A stretch of DNA of 64,000 nt. Origin: Avena insularis. Lineage: Eukaryota > Streptophyta > Magnoliopsida > Poales > Poaceae. Positions 41,108 through 55,159 of the stretch are shown here, one piece after another. The stretch lies in NCBI GenBank assembly GCA_023614405.1, contig CM042688.1, forward strand, positions 378,249,331-378,313,330, in the 5' to 3' direction. The notes beneath the pieces were generated by a model. The model had not been told where the DNA came from, did not search any database, and saw only the letters and a list, made by a program, of their open reading frames with translations. A program made the translations under genes and the position numbers. Numbering within the stretch: position 1 is the first letter of the stretch; every line of letters starts with the position of its first letter.

Positions 41108-44100
41108 TATAACATCCCAATTTCTGCAACCCTGATTAGTTGTCCAGAATGCAAAAATCAGGAGGAACAAAAACTTTTTCTTGTTCATTGGTGCAGTGTT
41201 TGCTGGTTGTTTGTTTGTGCTTGTGCATGTGAGTGTATACCATATGGTACTCCTTACCTCACCATCAGTTGACAAAAGCTATTTAACAAAACTATCCTGG
41301 CTCGTCTTACATATTCTCAAATGTTCTGGCATTTCAAAACCTGAGCCAAGATGCTTATGTAACCAAAGCTATTTTAGTAGCTTCTATTGACAAAACTATG
41401 GAGAGAAATATAATATAATCTCCTTATGTTTTATAGACATAACCTTCAACTATTCCTATCCCTAGGTTTCCCAAAACCTCCTTTTAGAAGGTCTTGAATT
41501 CTACTCTTGGTAGGGATACCAAGGACCTTACTTTGTTCAACTCCAACCTATACAAAATACCCATCCTTACCTCAAGCTAAGCTTGATGGTCACCCTAGTA
41601 GTAGTTGATTTGTTTGTAAGATGAGTTGCCTTGATCTGCTATTTGACTTGATTGCTTAGAAGTAGTATGAGCTACTCTAGGAGCTCATCGCTAGGATCAA
41701 GCTGTCTCCAAATCACCAAAACCTAAGCAAGAATACAAACCTGGGTCTAATCTCTAAATACTAGGTGATCATCTAAAACCCTTAAACAGATCAGCTCTGA
41801 AGTGATCTAAATCTAGAAGCTTCCAAATCAATGAATACCAATATCAAGCATGGATCCTTTCTACTCAATCTACACTTCAACATCATCCACTTGATGATGC
41901 TTTGGTACCCTGCAACCCATCAAAATCATCACCAACCACATTCTATTCAAAAACCCTTAGTCTGCCAAATTTGGCCAAGTCTAGAAAACTATTTCCAACA
42001 TCACCTCTTTGGATGTCTCCCTTTCTCAACCCTTGTGCATTTTTAGAATGCATCTGAACCATCTTGTTAGCCATCCTCAGAACTACCAAGTACCAATTTT
42101 TCCCTTGGTTATATCATCCTCCAACCCACTTGTTCTTGATGGTTTTGCAGGCAAGGAAATAACTATTTCTGCAAATCAAGTCATCATGCCTACTTTGATA
42201 AAATCTCACACCACCATCCAACCTTCTATGGACCAACTCTTTGTAGGGTTGTGTTCTACTCATATAACTCTATCAATATCTACTTCAATTGTTCCAAGTG
42301 GATCTTTGTGCTTCTTAAGCCCACAAGGTTTTGAAGGCTAGTTGATAATCTGCTTTGGGAGGCTTATTTTATTCAATGTTTGAAAGCCCGTCTTGGTAAG
42401 CTCAAGAAGGATCAAGCTCAAACCCATACAGTATTGCAATCTACATCACTTGGTCTATCCATCCATCTACCCCATGCCCCAAGGGGATATCTGAACTCCA
42501 AGATACCACCAGGTTTTGATGGTATGAAATTAACACCACCCTAGATCCCTAATCCAGGGTATTCCACCAAAATCAACTTGGATTCTCCAATCCCAAGGTT
42601 GAAAATGATTTCTACACCTTGTCTACATCATTTACCTTGATCATCAAGATTTATGAATAATTATCCATAATTATTATGGACCAAAACTATTTAAATTCCT
42701 TTAATAGGCAAAACCTCCAAAACTTCTTCCATAAAGGAAAGTTTTGTTTTTGCCAAAACACTTCCTCAAATTTTGGCTCAATTGAGGTCCATATATCATA
42801 CCCTAACTTCCAAATTCAAAAATAAATATTTTTGAAGGGTTTTATCATTTCTTTTTGCCCATTTTCTTAAATGGCTGAATTGGAATAATAACTGTTTTAA
42901 ATACTTTTATGCCTCAATAAATCTTGGGAAAATTTCCCTAAGTGTGTATTCACATTTGGGACCCTCTCCAACCAAAAACCAACCTTGCCCAATGTAAAAT
43001 TATCAAATGATCTTCTAGAAACTACTTTTGTACTTTTTGAATAAATAATTTTAAGTGGATTTAAAATCCTTAGAAAAATCCCAAATAATTCCTGGAGGTG
43101 TGTCTTGACCTCATCTACCCACCAGTACCATCTCCCCATCTTGTCCAATGCAGGTTTTTAGAATTTCTTCATAGCCCTCTATTTGGTCAAATTTGCCAAG
43201 GAGACAAATCCACAAATCACAAACCCCCAAAACCTTACCAACCCGGTCAAGCAAGCTTTCCCAGCACAACTCACAGCCTTATGGTCGTGCGCACTGTAGC
43301 TAAGCTACTGTAGCAGCCCCTCTCCCTTGTCCCATGTGCTTGGAAGTGAGAAGGAGAGAGATAAAGACAAGCATGTGATGCCAATTAGCTTCCAGTAGCC
43401 ATCCCACATCTCCTCTACCCTCAGCACACACAAGAAACCACTCTCCACGCCCACAACATCTTCCCCCTGGTTTCACACCTCCCTCTTTTCCCCTCAAATG
43501 GACCTAGTCCCCCATGGACTACTCCCTCTCGGTATAAATGGCCAGAGACCACCCCACTCCCTCCCGCTCCCTCATTTCTCCCCCTCCCACTCCCACTCAC
43601 CTTCCCCGAGCCCCTCTCCACTACCTCGTGCTGCTTGAGAGAGAGACAGAGAACAGAGCCTCGGGCTCCTCCTTGAAAACGAGCTAAGCTCCCTCCTCTG
43701 CCCCTCTCATCCCCTGCATTTCACTTCCTGGTGCTCCCTTTCCCTCTCTTACCCCTCCCCTTCTGTTTTCCATGCCCAGGCACAGCTCCCCATGCAGCAC
43801 CAGCGATCCCTCGCGAGGGCCTCTCTGCCCTCTTCGCGCGAGCCTAGATCTGGGCGAAAATCATTGATGCCGCCCATCGTCGGGGTCGCCGTCATGCACC
43901 GCTTCCCCCTGTTGCCTCCACGGCCGCCCCCGAGCCCTACGGTAAGCGCCCTGTCCTCCTCCGACGACCTGGGGTTCCACCGCCACCGCTGTGGTGTTCC
44001 CTTGAGGGCGATGAACCCCCGCCGTCAATCCCTGTTTTCGCCAAAAGCCTAGATCTTCCTGTACCGGTTCGGTCTCCCCTGGTCACTGACCGATGGGTCC

Positions 44101-46842
44101 CGCATGTTGGGTTCAAAACCGCCTCCTCCTGCGCATGTTGTCGCCCCGGTGGGCCGAAATCCCCGGCGCGGCCCAACTCCCTGGCAGATCCGGCCCACTG
44201 CAGCATTTTCTCTTTTTCTTTTTAGCAGATCTAGTAATTCCAGAAACTACCTGTTAGGATTAAATCCAAATAAAAATGGAAACTACACATTTTTGTCCAA
44301 ATAAAATTTCGACTAGGTCCATGTGTGTTTTGTGCAACATGCAGATCTGGTCTTTTGCCAAAAATAATTATTATCATTGATTGGCTACTAATCTACTAAA
44401 GTGTGTCTTTTGCACTAAATAATTTCCTCAGGGAGTTTTACATGCCCATTTGGGATGAATCAAAACTCCACTGGAAGGTAATTACTATACCATTTAATTA
44501 GCATATGCCTCATGCCAAGCTGAACAGTAGTTTGTCTATAATAAAAATAACAAAAACTATTAGTTCCCTGGGTCAAACCAACAGAGGTATTGGCCCATTT
44601 CCAACTCCCAGTAAAACTACATATCAACATCTATCAAACCCCAACAGATCAAATTTTATTGAGCTCTGGTTAAATTTTATTGATTTAAACATTTCTGTCC
44701 ATAGTATCATCACTAGATAAATCACCCTGGTAGCTCTGTAACTCCAAAAGGGTTTATTCCAATTTCTACAGAAAGGTATTCTAACTACCTACCACGTGTC
44801 CTTGAAATCAAATCAAAAAATACTGTTAAATTTAATCTGGTGAAAAAGACAAGTTGTCTACAGAAATTCATTTGGGAATTTCCTGAAGGCATTCTGATAA
44901 TTATTTTGGCATGATTCCAACTCTCAGTAAATAAGTACTTTAAGCCCTACCTAACCACCCAAGGAAATAATTTTTGGAGCTCCAGAACGTTTCTGGTGAA
45001 TTATCTCCTAAAATTAGAGTCTTTTTCACTATAAAAATCACTATAAATCTTTGGTAGGTGATAAATTAGTGAAACCACTTTTGTTGGATTCACTTTATCA
45101 ACTCCTATCTGTTGGTATCATTTTTACCCATTTGTAACCTACATAATATGTCCTTGGTCCCAAAACCCCCTCTTAGGTAGTTCCTCGACAGTAAACACTA
45201 AGGGTTGTTCATCCCCTTCTCCAAGGCCATCTCAACCTCCTAAATCCAATCCTCTCTGAACTACTGAACCCTAATTGGAGTTTATCCTATTGCTTGTTTT
45301 CTGAGTGGTATTGGTGATTGTATGCCTTGTATTGATTGTGCACGTTTGTTTGTTCGCATGTGTTCCCTATCGACGATAGTTGCGATTATATCGGAGAGCA
45401 GAAGAAGATGGTTTTTATTGGTTATTATGGTTTTCTAAGAAGAACTCCAGGGACAATTATGCCATATTGCGGATCACAGGCAAGCCACCTTCTTGCTCAT
45501 AAGACTTGTCCTACTGTTTTACTTATGCATGTTTTATCTCCTATTTATTAAAACTGCATTGTTTTACTATATGTTGATGTATATATGGTAGTGGATTGGC
45601 TCCTCCGAACTATTACACTTTTGTACTATTAAGTACAACCCCCTTGGTGACACCTACTTGCCCCTAGTAGAATAGACGATGTAATACACCATACCCTTTG
45701 GAGACCCCGATTTAGCCGAAGCAAAGCTAGAGGATGGGAAGACCCCGAAAAAGTTTTACCAAATGTTTTATGATAAAACCTTGGCGAGGTGGGAAAGAGA
45801 TGTTGAGAAAGAAAAAGGTTTTGCTTTACAAAATGCTGAAGGAAAGATGGAGGAAAAAAGTTTACAAAAATGCACCCGGTTCTTTGCAGTTTAGCTATAA
45901 CAACTTAACCCGTGCAACCACACTACTCTGGAATGGGACAAGGCTGGATTTGATGTTTGTTTATTCTGGTATAAGCTGCCTCGTAACTACTACAGGGGAT
46001 CGGGGATCCCTGGAGGGTGGGCCTACTCCGATAAAGGTCCATGTGGGACATCGACCTGGAGAAGGAACGAAGGGTTTGCTGGCCTCCACGCGTTACTATG
46101 AGCCCCTCATTGAAAGCGCACACTCGAGAAGTGGAAAAAGCACTCCGGTTAGTCCTCGGTACCCGACGTCCCAGTTTTGAGGGGATTAAAACTCATAGGG
46201 TAGGCACTTATATTGGAGTGGGCAGCCAGAGAGTCTTGATCGGTTACTCGACCCACGGTCGGTGAAGATCAGGGTAGTGTACCCGGATGGTGTGGGTAAA
46301 GTGTACAACCTCTACAAAGTGTAAATATATTCGAATAGTCGTGTCCACGGTTAAGGACGGGTTGGAAAAACTTCTGTAGAGCGGTGATGGTTTTGTTTTT
46401 TCAAAAATGATTTCAGAAAAGCAAAGGCTTTGAAAATATTTTGACCAGGGGATGGTCGAAAAGGAGAAAGGTTTTGACCATGGGATGGTCAGAAAGGAAT
46501 GAAAGAAGTTTGGTCGTGGGACGACCTGAAGACGGGAACAAATGGGTGACCCAGTCCTGATGTTTTACAAAACTTTTCAAAAAGGTTTCCAAAATGTTTA
46601 CAAAGGTTTTCAACAAAGATATGTAGATGCTATATCTACAAGAGAAACTAACTGAGAAAAGAACCTCTCTTGGAGCCCTCCTACTACCATAGCCATAATG
46701 CATATTCTCTTGTTATTATTTGTTATCTTAAGGTGGTTTGCGAGTACATTCAAAGTACTTACTGGCATTGTCCCTATCTATTAACTTGGGCAGATATCAA
46801 GAAGAAGATGATGCTGGCGACTATGCGAGCTAGGGCATTCTC
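41108..46842 (+). repeat. LARD 5' LTR, main part
   Basis: It contains the promoter TATAAAT at 43533-43539, then a C/T-rich transcribed leader (43540-44100) with low-complexity Pro/Ser frames, and a long AT-rich tail. It is interrupted at 46843; the last 228 bp are at 54932-55159. Relative to the 3' LTR it keeps about 116 bp near 44412-44527. Confidence 0.85.
43533..43539 (+). promoter_or_regulatory. TATA box of the LARD 5' LTR
   Basis: TATAAAT sits in 'ctcggtataaatggccagag', between a C-rich upstream and a C/T-rich leader. The same box is at 59799-59805 in the 3' LTR. Confidence 0.65.
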
Positions 46843-48330
46843 TGATACGTCCATTTTGCATCACTATTCTATGTCATAATTCACTGTTATTCATTGATAT
46901 ATTTTGTATTGAGAGGTGATACTTATGTTATTTCATCTATTTTTGCATGGTTGATGACTTTTGGAGCGTGGACCACTGCGATGGATTACGATGGAAAAGG
47001 TGCTGTTTGGAGGCAAAATTCGCGAAGATCAGAAAATCCAGGAAAATATACAGAAAATCCTATTTTTCCAGAAGACGAAGGAAGCCAGAAGGGGGCTAGA
47101 TATAGGCCACAGGGGGCCCACACCACCCCCTCTCGCAGTGCCATTTCAAGGCCAACGTGGTGTGGTCCAGCCTGCACTCCCCTCTGGCGTATATTATCCT
47201 CCCAAAACCCTAAGACTCGGAGGGCGACCACAGAAAGATTCCGCCGCCTCTGCGGGGCAGAAAACACCGAGAGAGAAAGATCTCTAGCGTGATTTCTCTC
47301 TGGAATTCCTTCCCGGAGAGGGGAGATCGTCGCCATAAACACCACCATCAAGCTGGACTTCATCGGGATCATCATCATCGTCATCACCATCAACACCCTC
47401 ATCACCATCTCCATATTGCTGAAACAATTGAGTTGAATCTTGCATAGTTCATAGGGGAAACTTTCCCGGTGTTCATTACTCTTTGTAGTTGATGCTATTG
47501 AGTGAACCATTGAGTTATTGTTTATGTTCAGATTTTTATACATCATTATTCCATCTTTGATCATGATCCATATGATGTCTTGTGAGTAGTTGGTTTTGTT
47601 CTTGAGAACATGGGAGAAGTCATGTTGTTAGTAGTGGAGTTATTTTGAGAAAGATTCAATAGTTTGATATTTAAGTTGTGGTGTACTTCTTCTAGTGGTG
47701 TCATGTGAACGTCGACTACATGACACTTCACCTATATGGGCCTAGGGGAATGCATTTTGTATTTGGCTACTAATCGTACGGGTTGCCGGAGTGATAGAAA
47801 CCTGAACCCCCGCTAGGAAACCATTGCACAAGGGACGTAAGGGTCTTAGAGTTTAAAGCTGTTGTTAGGTTTCTACCTTAATTACTTTCTTGTACTTACA
47901 GATGTTTGCAAGGGGTATAATCACAAGTATGTATTAATCCTAGGAAGGTCGGTACATTAGCACAGGTTCACCCACACAACACTTAGCAAGCTAAAGAAGA
48001 TTAATCAACTATATGAAGCGAAAGCACTTGACAGACTTCCCATGTGTCCTCAAGAACGTTTGGTCATCTTAAGTAATACACCCGTCTTGTCCTTTGCTGC
48101 ATAAAGGATTGGGCCACTTGCTGCATTTATTCCTACTATCTTTTGTTTACTCGTACTTTGTTTACTTACTGTATCAAAAACCCCTAAAAATCCGTTTGCT
48201 AAGTATTTGCAGAGAATTCGTGATCCATACCACTAGCCAGCACCTTCTGCTCCTCGTTGGGTTCGACACTCTTACTTAGAAAAAATACTGTGATACACCC
48301 CCTATACTTATGGGTCATCAAGCCTATTTT
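46843..48330 (+). repeat. Sabrina-like 5' LTR
   Basis: It pairs with the 3' LTR at 53445-54926. Differences include a longer 'gtgatacacc' context at the end and scattered substitutions. Frames within it (for example 46894-47292) recur in both LTRs and are not genes. Confidence 0.9.
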
Positions 48331-48394
48331 CTGGCGTCGTTGCCGGGGAGTGAAGGGATATTGGAGAGTGGAACTGGTAAAGGAAACTTGCTTT

Positions 48395-49864
48395 ATTTTC
48401 GTTACGGATAATTCGCTGAGTTTCTTATTTGGTAATGCTACTACCACTGCTAAGGTAGTAGATAAGCCACCACCTGCGGAGAAAGATGTTTCCAAAATAC
48501 CTACAAGAATTACTGATCGTGTTATGGATAACTACTATGTTGGGGATGGAACTGTCCATCCCGGTGATCATTTGCTCTTTATACACGAATTATGCGGGTT
48601 GTTGAAGTGTGCAGGTATTACTACAGATCAAGTTAAGAAGAAGTTATTCTCATTATCACTAAAAGGAATAGCTGAGGATTGGTATAAGCTACTGAAGAAT
48701 GGTCAAGCTCTAGAATGGGAGGAAATAGTTCCTCTCTTTTATTCGAAGTTTTATCCTCCTAGTGAGATTCATAAAGATCGTAATTAAATATACAACTTTT
48801 GGCCTCTTGATGGAGAGAGTACAACTCAAGCTTGGGGGAGATTGAAGTTACTAATGCTCAAATGTCCCATTCATGAGCTCCCCACCAATATTATTATCAA
48901 TAACTTTTATGCAAGGCTCCCTCTACATGACAAGGATTTATTGGATGCCTCTTGTGCTGGATCATTCTCTCGCATGGAAGAAGAAGCTAAATGGGATCTT
49001 CTGGACCGTATTCAAGACAATGATGAAGCTTGGGAGAATGAAAAAGGTAGAAAGTCAGGTATAAATTATGATTATGAATGCATTGAATCTTTTATGGGAA
49101 CTGATGACTTTCAAAATATTAAAAATGCTTATGGTCTAGGCTCTCAAGCTATTGCTTCTTATTTCAAGGCTTTTGCTTCCTACATTGAAGTTCCTAAAAA
49201 GAAGTGGAATAAGTATCATGAACCTTATAAAGATGTTGCTAAGAGTGTTCCTGCAAGAAATACTGCAGTTTATACTACTAATCATGTCTTACCTAAACCT
49301 TACATTGAGAAAATCCCTTTCCCATGTAAGATAAAGGAACATTCTATGATAGCTTGTATGGTTAATGAAAGTACAAATAAAGCTATTGAACCTGATAAAC
49401 AAATGGTTGATGAACCCATAATAGCAAATGTGAAAGACTTTGTCACTAAATATGTAGAAGAGGGACACACTATCCTTTATAAGGATACCTCTAATATTAT
49501 TTCACAAAGTAGTGTTATGAGAGCTAGTATTCCTGTGTTTTCTGTTAGAATAAGTGATCATTTCTATGATGGTCCTTGTGATAGTTATGTTGTTAAGTTT
49601 ATGCATGATACTGAAAGTTACTATGAGAGAGGGAAAAGTGTTCTCATGCATCTCAATAATATCAAGTTTCCTCATTTTATGTTGAAAGTTTTTGTGTTGC
49701 ACTTCTTTTGCCTTCTTATGCAAGTAGCCTCTGGTTTCAACAACTTGTTTGTTTACAAAATCCCCTTGCATAGGAAGTGGGTTAGACTTAAACGTGTGTA
49801 TGTTTGCTTCTTAATGCTCTCTTTCACTTCAATTCATATTTCTATGAGGGCGTCTCTAAAATGA
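48395..49864 (+). pseudogene. gag: gag gene of the Sabrina-like element, one in-frame stop
   Basis: A Retrotrans_gag-type protein. The recognisable order is VKKKLFSLSLKGIAEDWYKL, WEEIVPLFYSKFYPP, FWPLDGESTTQAWGRLKLLM, CPIHELPTNIIINNFYARLP and LDASCAGSF. It forms the nucleocapsid-like particle in retrotransposons. A TAA at 48785-48787 interrupts the frame between KDRN and IYNFWPLDGE. The rest (to 49864) stays open in the same frame for about 360 codons. The start is unclear; 48395 is where coding similarity begins. No zinc knuckle, protease or RT follows. Confidence 0.75.
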
Positions 49865-50940
49865 TCATGCCCATCTTAATGGCTATAAAGAAAGAGCTTT
49901 ATGGGAGACAACCCAATTTGTTTTTGCTTTCAGTTTGTTTTTTTTTCTTTGAGTCTTGGAAGTTATTACTTCGGTAATAACCGCTCCTTCTCCTTTTTGT
50001 TTGGTTTTTGTGTCAAGATCAGCCTCTAATGAGAGAGAAGTAATATTTGGGGAAGTTGCTGTCCCGAAACAGATTTTTATGCTTCACCGTAAAAATTCGT
50101 GAGAGATCTCTGTATGTCGGATTGAGCTGTAATTTTTTGTGCTTCTGGCACAGGTTGTTATTTAACTTTCGTTAGTTTTGCACTTTTTGATTTAAGCAAC
50201 AGAAGAGTTTCGAAAAAATTGATCTTTACCTGCTGGTCTGTTTGACATAATTTGCCACTTTTGCATTTGCTTCTTTATTCAATTTCCTTTTTGAATTCTT
50301 CTTGGGTTTTTGGAAGGAGTTGCTTCAGTAGCTTATGTTTTCATGGTTTTCAGTTGAAGTTGGACTCAAAAGGATTTATTACTTCACTTATATTAATGTT
50401 GCTAATGAGAACTGTGTGAAGTTTTGTGTGAAAGAAATTTCCAGGAAGTGGAGATAGTGGTGTAATAAGGAAGAGAAGGGTTTTATGACTCAAGCAATAC
50501 GTGTATGAAGATGAATATATCGATGATATTCAAGGAATGACTCCGGAAGAATCTACTAGATACCAAATTTAGAGACCTGTAGAGTCTGTTTTCAAATAGG
50601 TAACAGTTCTGGTAAGAAAAGTTCCGCGAAAATATTATCTAACTATATTTTTGCAGTTTTCAGTCAATAAGGAAAGCTACGAAGCGAAAGAGGGACGGAA
50701 ATGGAGCCAGGGTGTCTCACACCACCCTGTGGCACGATCCCACCCCTGGCCGCGCTACCAGGTGGTGACTCCACCCCGGACTCCGCCTCCGACTCGTTTT
50801 CTCCCAGTACCTTCCTTTTGATATGAAACTTCGTAATATATAATCCCCCGGAGCCCCCGAGGTTCGTATATCATGTTTTCGCCATGTTTTTGTTTCGACC
50901 TATTTCTGCCACGAACTATCTTTGAAAGCTTAGAAGCACA
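49865..50940. other. Non-coding interior of the Sabrina-like element
   Basis: T-rich sequence with the family-typical 'tgggagacaacccaatttg' at 49900. No frame of interest. Confidence 0.5.
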
Positions 50941-51447
50941 ATGGTGTCTGCCAAGGATAAAGGGAAGGAGCCCATGGAGGAAGACCTCCAAGACCCCGGG
51001 AAGGAGAAGGAGATCAAGAGCGAAGATGAAGAGGAGGCAAAGCACACCGACACTACCATTGCAAGCATTGGAGTGGTGGCAAACCCTGCCAGGACTATGT
51101 CAATTAGAGGGAAGCCTCCTCATCACCGTTCAGATCCCTGGTCACTTCCTCCATGCACCAAGAATCCTTTCCATACTCTTATCCATGAGCATCAATACTA
51201 GAATATGGCCAAGGGGAAATTACCCTCCAATTGGGATTTGCATCATTCTAGCCATGCAGGAAAAGAAGACTTCAAGGAGGAAGAGTGGGGAAAGAATAAC
51301 AAGAGTTGGGATTCTCAACCCGACATGATCATGAGCCGCATTGAGAAAAACTCACAGCTTATTTGTAATCTCACCTTCGAGATTGAGGACTTGGGAAAAC
51401 TGATCAAAGATCTCATCAAGAGAATACCACCACCACCGAAGGAGTAA
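50941..51447 (+). pseudogene. Second small frame of the Sabrina-like element, one in-frame stop
   Basis: 169 codons in one frame, ATG 50941, interrupted by TAG at 51199-51201. The N-part is Lys/Glu-rich (DKGKEPMEEDLQDPGKEKEI). The C-part has a heptad-like helix (SRIEKNSQLICNLTFEIEDL) and ends IKRIPPPPKE. Function unknown. Related elements carry a similar second frame, as far as I recall. Confidence 0.5.
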
Positions 51448-53444
51448 TTCGTCATCAGGTTTGGCATCCCCTTGGTTTGTTCCAAGCTTGCGGGAGTGTC
51501 GCGGTATCACATCACTATCTCCTATATTTTTACCTTATTAGTAGAGTCATATCATGAATAGAGAAGTTATTATGTAGTATGGTTTGCATTATGGAAGTGT
51601 CCCCTCTCTCATTAGATATGTATCCCTTGGTGTGAGTAGCCGTTATGGATTATTAATGAGAAGTTCTATCATTCACTCTTTTGCATATCTTATATTAGTT
51701 TTCAATTCATGGTTATATGATTGATCTTATTGATAGTATTGGTATCACTTTGGGATCATTGAGTTAATTTAGTTGGTTTTGGCAAACCTGGCTCGGTCAG
51801 TAGCAACACTATTTTTGAGAGTTGAATGAAAAAGATAAAATTACTCTAAAGAAATATAATTTCATCATCTTTCTTTCTTGATTTGCTCATGAGTCTAGTA
51901 TTCTCTAGTTAAGATCTTTTGTGCTTCCAAGGAAGATTGCATGTTTGTTTTTATCACTTGTATGTTTGGTTGTTTCCTTCAACTCTTATACTTGCTACCT
52001 AGCCTTGCTAGCCAAAAACCTGTACTGAGAGGGAATTCTTCTCGTGCATCCACTCCTTTAAACCAAAACCTTTGCCATTTGTGTCCACCTTACCTACCTA
52101 GTAGCATTATTGCTATTCCAAGTAAATTCTTGTTTTATCTACCTCCCAAATTAAACTTGTTATGTGAAAATTAGTGATTAAAGCTCTCACGAACTTGATG
52201 GCACACTTTACTTTCTTGCATTTAATAAACTTGAACCATTGTGCTCACCTATGTTGCGTATATGCTTGTGCTTTGTAAGTTGTGAATTAGCAGAACCATG
52301 CTATCATGGGGAATGCTTACATCATTGCACTGGTACTTTGTACCTAGTTGATATCATGTTCTTTTGTCTATGGATGTCGTCGGTGTGAAATGAAAGGGGA
52401 GGTTGTAAGTCCATGGAGTTATGCATATATGTTAGAGAAACGCCTGGGCCGCTGGTCTAATCCATGCTGACATGGTGGAAACCTACAGCATAACCATAAC
52501 GAGTATCTATGAAGCATTCTTCTTATAAAAAAAAGATTCCTATATTTAGAAAAAAGAGAAAACGAAAAAAAGAGATTATGGAAAGAGGAAAGAGAGAAAA
52601 AAGCACCATATTCCCATGGTAAATCAGAAGATTGCTAAGATGCTTGTTGTCTGTTTGCCTTGTCATTTTGATATGGGGATTCTTCCCTATCATCGGGCAA
52701 GGGGTACCCCGTTGGCGGTCCTCTATGATACACATATGCTTACGATGACAAGAACTTACCGGTGACTAAACTTGAGTAGCATGACGAATGACCCTCGTAT
52801 TCAAGGGACATGAGATTCTCAATTTACAACTTGTCAATGCATATCCTCATATTTGATCACTTTAACCTTAATCACCTTAAGATGCTTATGATAGGGGAAG
52901 TAAGAGCTGAAAGCTAATAAGTATCATAATTTTTGGGAGCTCTTTATGAGACTTGCAATCCCTGCTTCCCTCTGCGAAGGGCCTTTCTTTTACTTTTTAG
53001 TTGAGTCAGTAAACCTATTCCCTTCTACCTCAGCAAGTACTTTGAGTTGTTGTGTGTCATTCATTCATGTGATGATTTATTCAATCATGTTTCTTCTGTT
53101 CCTTGTTTTGCATATTGCTCTTATCTTGATGTTTACTACTTTGAAAGCTATCATTGAAAACTAGTTATTTGTGAACTCCAGCAAATTATCAACGATTCTT
53201 CGACCAAATCTAAGTTTGCCATTACCAATTATGATTTACTTTATGTATCTTTATTGTGTTTCCTTTACTTATTGCAAGTTGAGTTATATAATAGTGAGTT
53301 GTATTATATTATGATCTATGTATTTGATGAATGTGATGCTTCTTGTTTGTATTCTTTTATCGACTCTTCACTCCATGAACCTGAGGCCATGTTTATTGAG
53401 CTCAGTTTCGCTTGGGAACAAGCGAAGTCTAAGCCTGGGGGAGT
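51448..53444. other. Non-coding interior of the Sabrina-like element, to the purine tract
   Basis: AT-rich; no pol domains in any frame. Short hydrophobic frames (for example 52946-53164) have no recognisable domain. Confidence 0.5.
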
Positions 53445-54926
53445 TGATACGTCCATTTTGCATCACTATTCTATGTCATAATTCACTGTTATTCATTGAT
53501 ATATTTCTTATTGAGAGGTGATACTTATGTTATTTCATCTGTTTTTGAATGGTTCATGACTTTTGGAGCATGGACCGCTGCAGTCAGGTTTCTGATGGAA
53601 AAGGTGCTGTTTGGAGGAAAAATTCGCGAAGTTCAGAAAATCCGGGAAAATATACGGAAAATCCTATTTTTCCAGAAGACGAAGGAAGCCAGAAGGGGGG
53701 CTGGATATGGGCCACAGGGGGCCCACACCACCCCTCATGGCGACCCTTACGCCACAGTGGTGGTGTGGCCTGCCCACCTGCACTCCACTGGTGTATATTA
53801 TCCTCCCGAAACCCTAAGACTCGGAGGGCGACCACAAAAAGATTCCGCCGCCTCTGCAGGGCGGAAAACACCGAGAGAGAAAGATCTCTTCGGCAGACAG
53901 ATTTCTGCCGGGGGAATTCCTTCCCGGAGAGGGGAGATCATCGCCATCAACACCACCATCAAGCTGGACTTCACCGGGATCATCATCATCGTCATCACCA
54001 TCAACACCCTCATCACCATCTCCATATTGCTGTAACAATTGAGTTGAATCTTGCATAGTTCATAGGGGAAACTTTCCCGGTGTTGATTACTCTTCGTAGT
54101 TGATGCTATTGAGTGAACCATTGAGTTATTGTTTATGTTCAGATTGTTATACATCATTATTCCAGCTCTGATCATGATGCATATGATGTCTTGTGAGTAG
54201 TTGCTTTTGTTCTTGAGTACATGGGAGAAGTCATGTTGTTAGTAGTGGAGTTATGTTGAGAAAGATTCAATAGTTTGATATTTACGTTGTGGTGTACTTC
54301 TTCTAGTGGTGTCATGTGAATGTCGACTACATGACACTTCACCTATATGGGCCTAGGGGAATGCATTGTGTATTTGGCTACTAATCGTAGGGGTTACCGG
54401 AGTGACAGAAACCTGAACCCCCATTAGGAAACCATTGCACAAGGGACGTAAGGGTCTTAGAGTTTAAAGCTGTGGTTAGGTTTCTACGTTAATTACTTTC
54501 TTGTAGTTACGGATGTTTGCAAGGGGTATAATCACAATTATGTATTAGTCCTAGGAAGGTCGGTACATTAGCATAGGTTCACCCACACAACACTTAGCAA
54601 GCTAAAGAAGATTAATCAACTATATGAAGCGAAACCACTTGACAGTCTTCCCATGTGTCCTCGAGAACGTTTGGTCATCTTAAGTAATACACCCGGCTTG
54701 TCCTTTGCTTCATAAAGGATTGGGCCGCTTGCTGCATTTATTCCTACTGTCTTTTGTTTACTCGTACTTTGTTTACTTGCTTTATCAAAAAGACCTAAAA
54801 ATCTATTTGCTAAGTATTCTGAAGAATTCTGATCCATGCCCCTAGCACATACAAGCTCCTCGTTGGGTTCGACACTCTTACTTATCGAAAATACTGCGAT
54901 ACACCCCCTATACTTGTGGGTCATCA
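53445..54926 (+). repeat. Sabrina-like 3' LTR
   Basis: Aligns with 46843-48330 throughout, from TGATACGTCC to GGGTCATCA. Followed by TTCTC, the target duplication. Confidence 0.9.
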
Positions 54927-55159
54927 TTCTCCCAATTAGTTGCTTGTAGGTTAAGGCATGGATCGAGCTCTATGCTTGATGAAGATCCGCTGATGATTAT
55001 TGATGTAGCCATAACGACATTTATGTAAGTCTTGTAATTTAATATGTGTCTTGGATGTGGTAATGATACTTGTCGATTATGTGCCACGACTAACTGATCA
55101 TGGGATCGTGGTTGTATGCATAACGGGGATTCTCGGAGGATTAATCCGGGGGCCCCACA

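Larger units (their letters stand above)
46843..54926 (+). mobile_element. Sabrina-like non-autonomous Gypsy element (8.08 kb), TSD TTCTC
   Basis: The LTRs 46843-48330 (1488 bp) and 53445-54926 (1482 bp) both start TGATACGTCCATTTTGCATC and end TATGGGTCATCA or TGTGGGTCATCA. TTCTC flanks it (46838-46842, 54927-54931). The primer-site region 'tggcgtcgttgccgggga' is at 48341 and the purine tract 'cctgggggag' ends at 53443. The interior has a gag gene and a second small frame but no protease, RT or integrase. The terminal sequence agrees with my memory of the Sabrina family; the name is tentative. Confidence 0.88.

Noticed and set aside
47000..47564. 192-codon minus-strand frame, with a relative at 53798-54175
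   Set aside because: It is present in both LTRs of the Sabrina-like element with altered frames. LTR sequence, not a gene.
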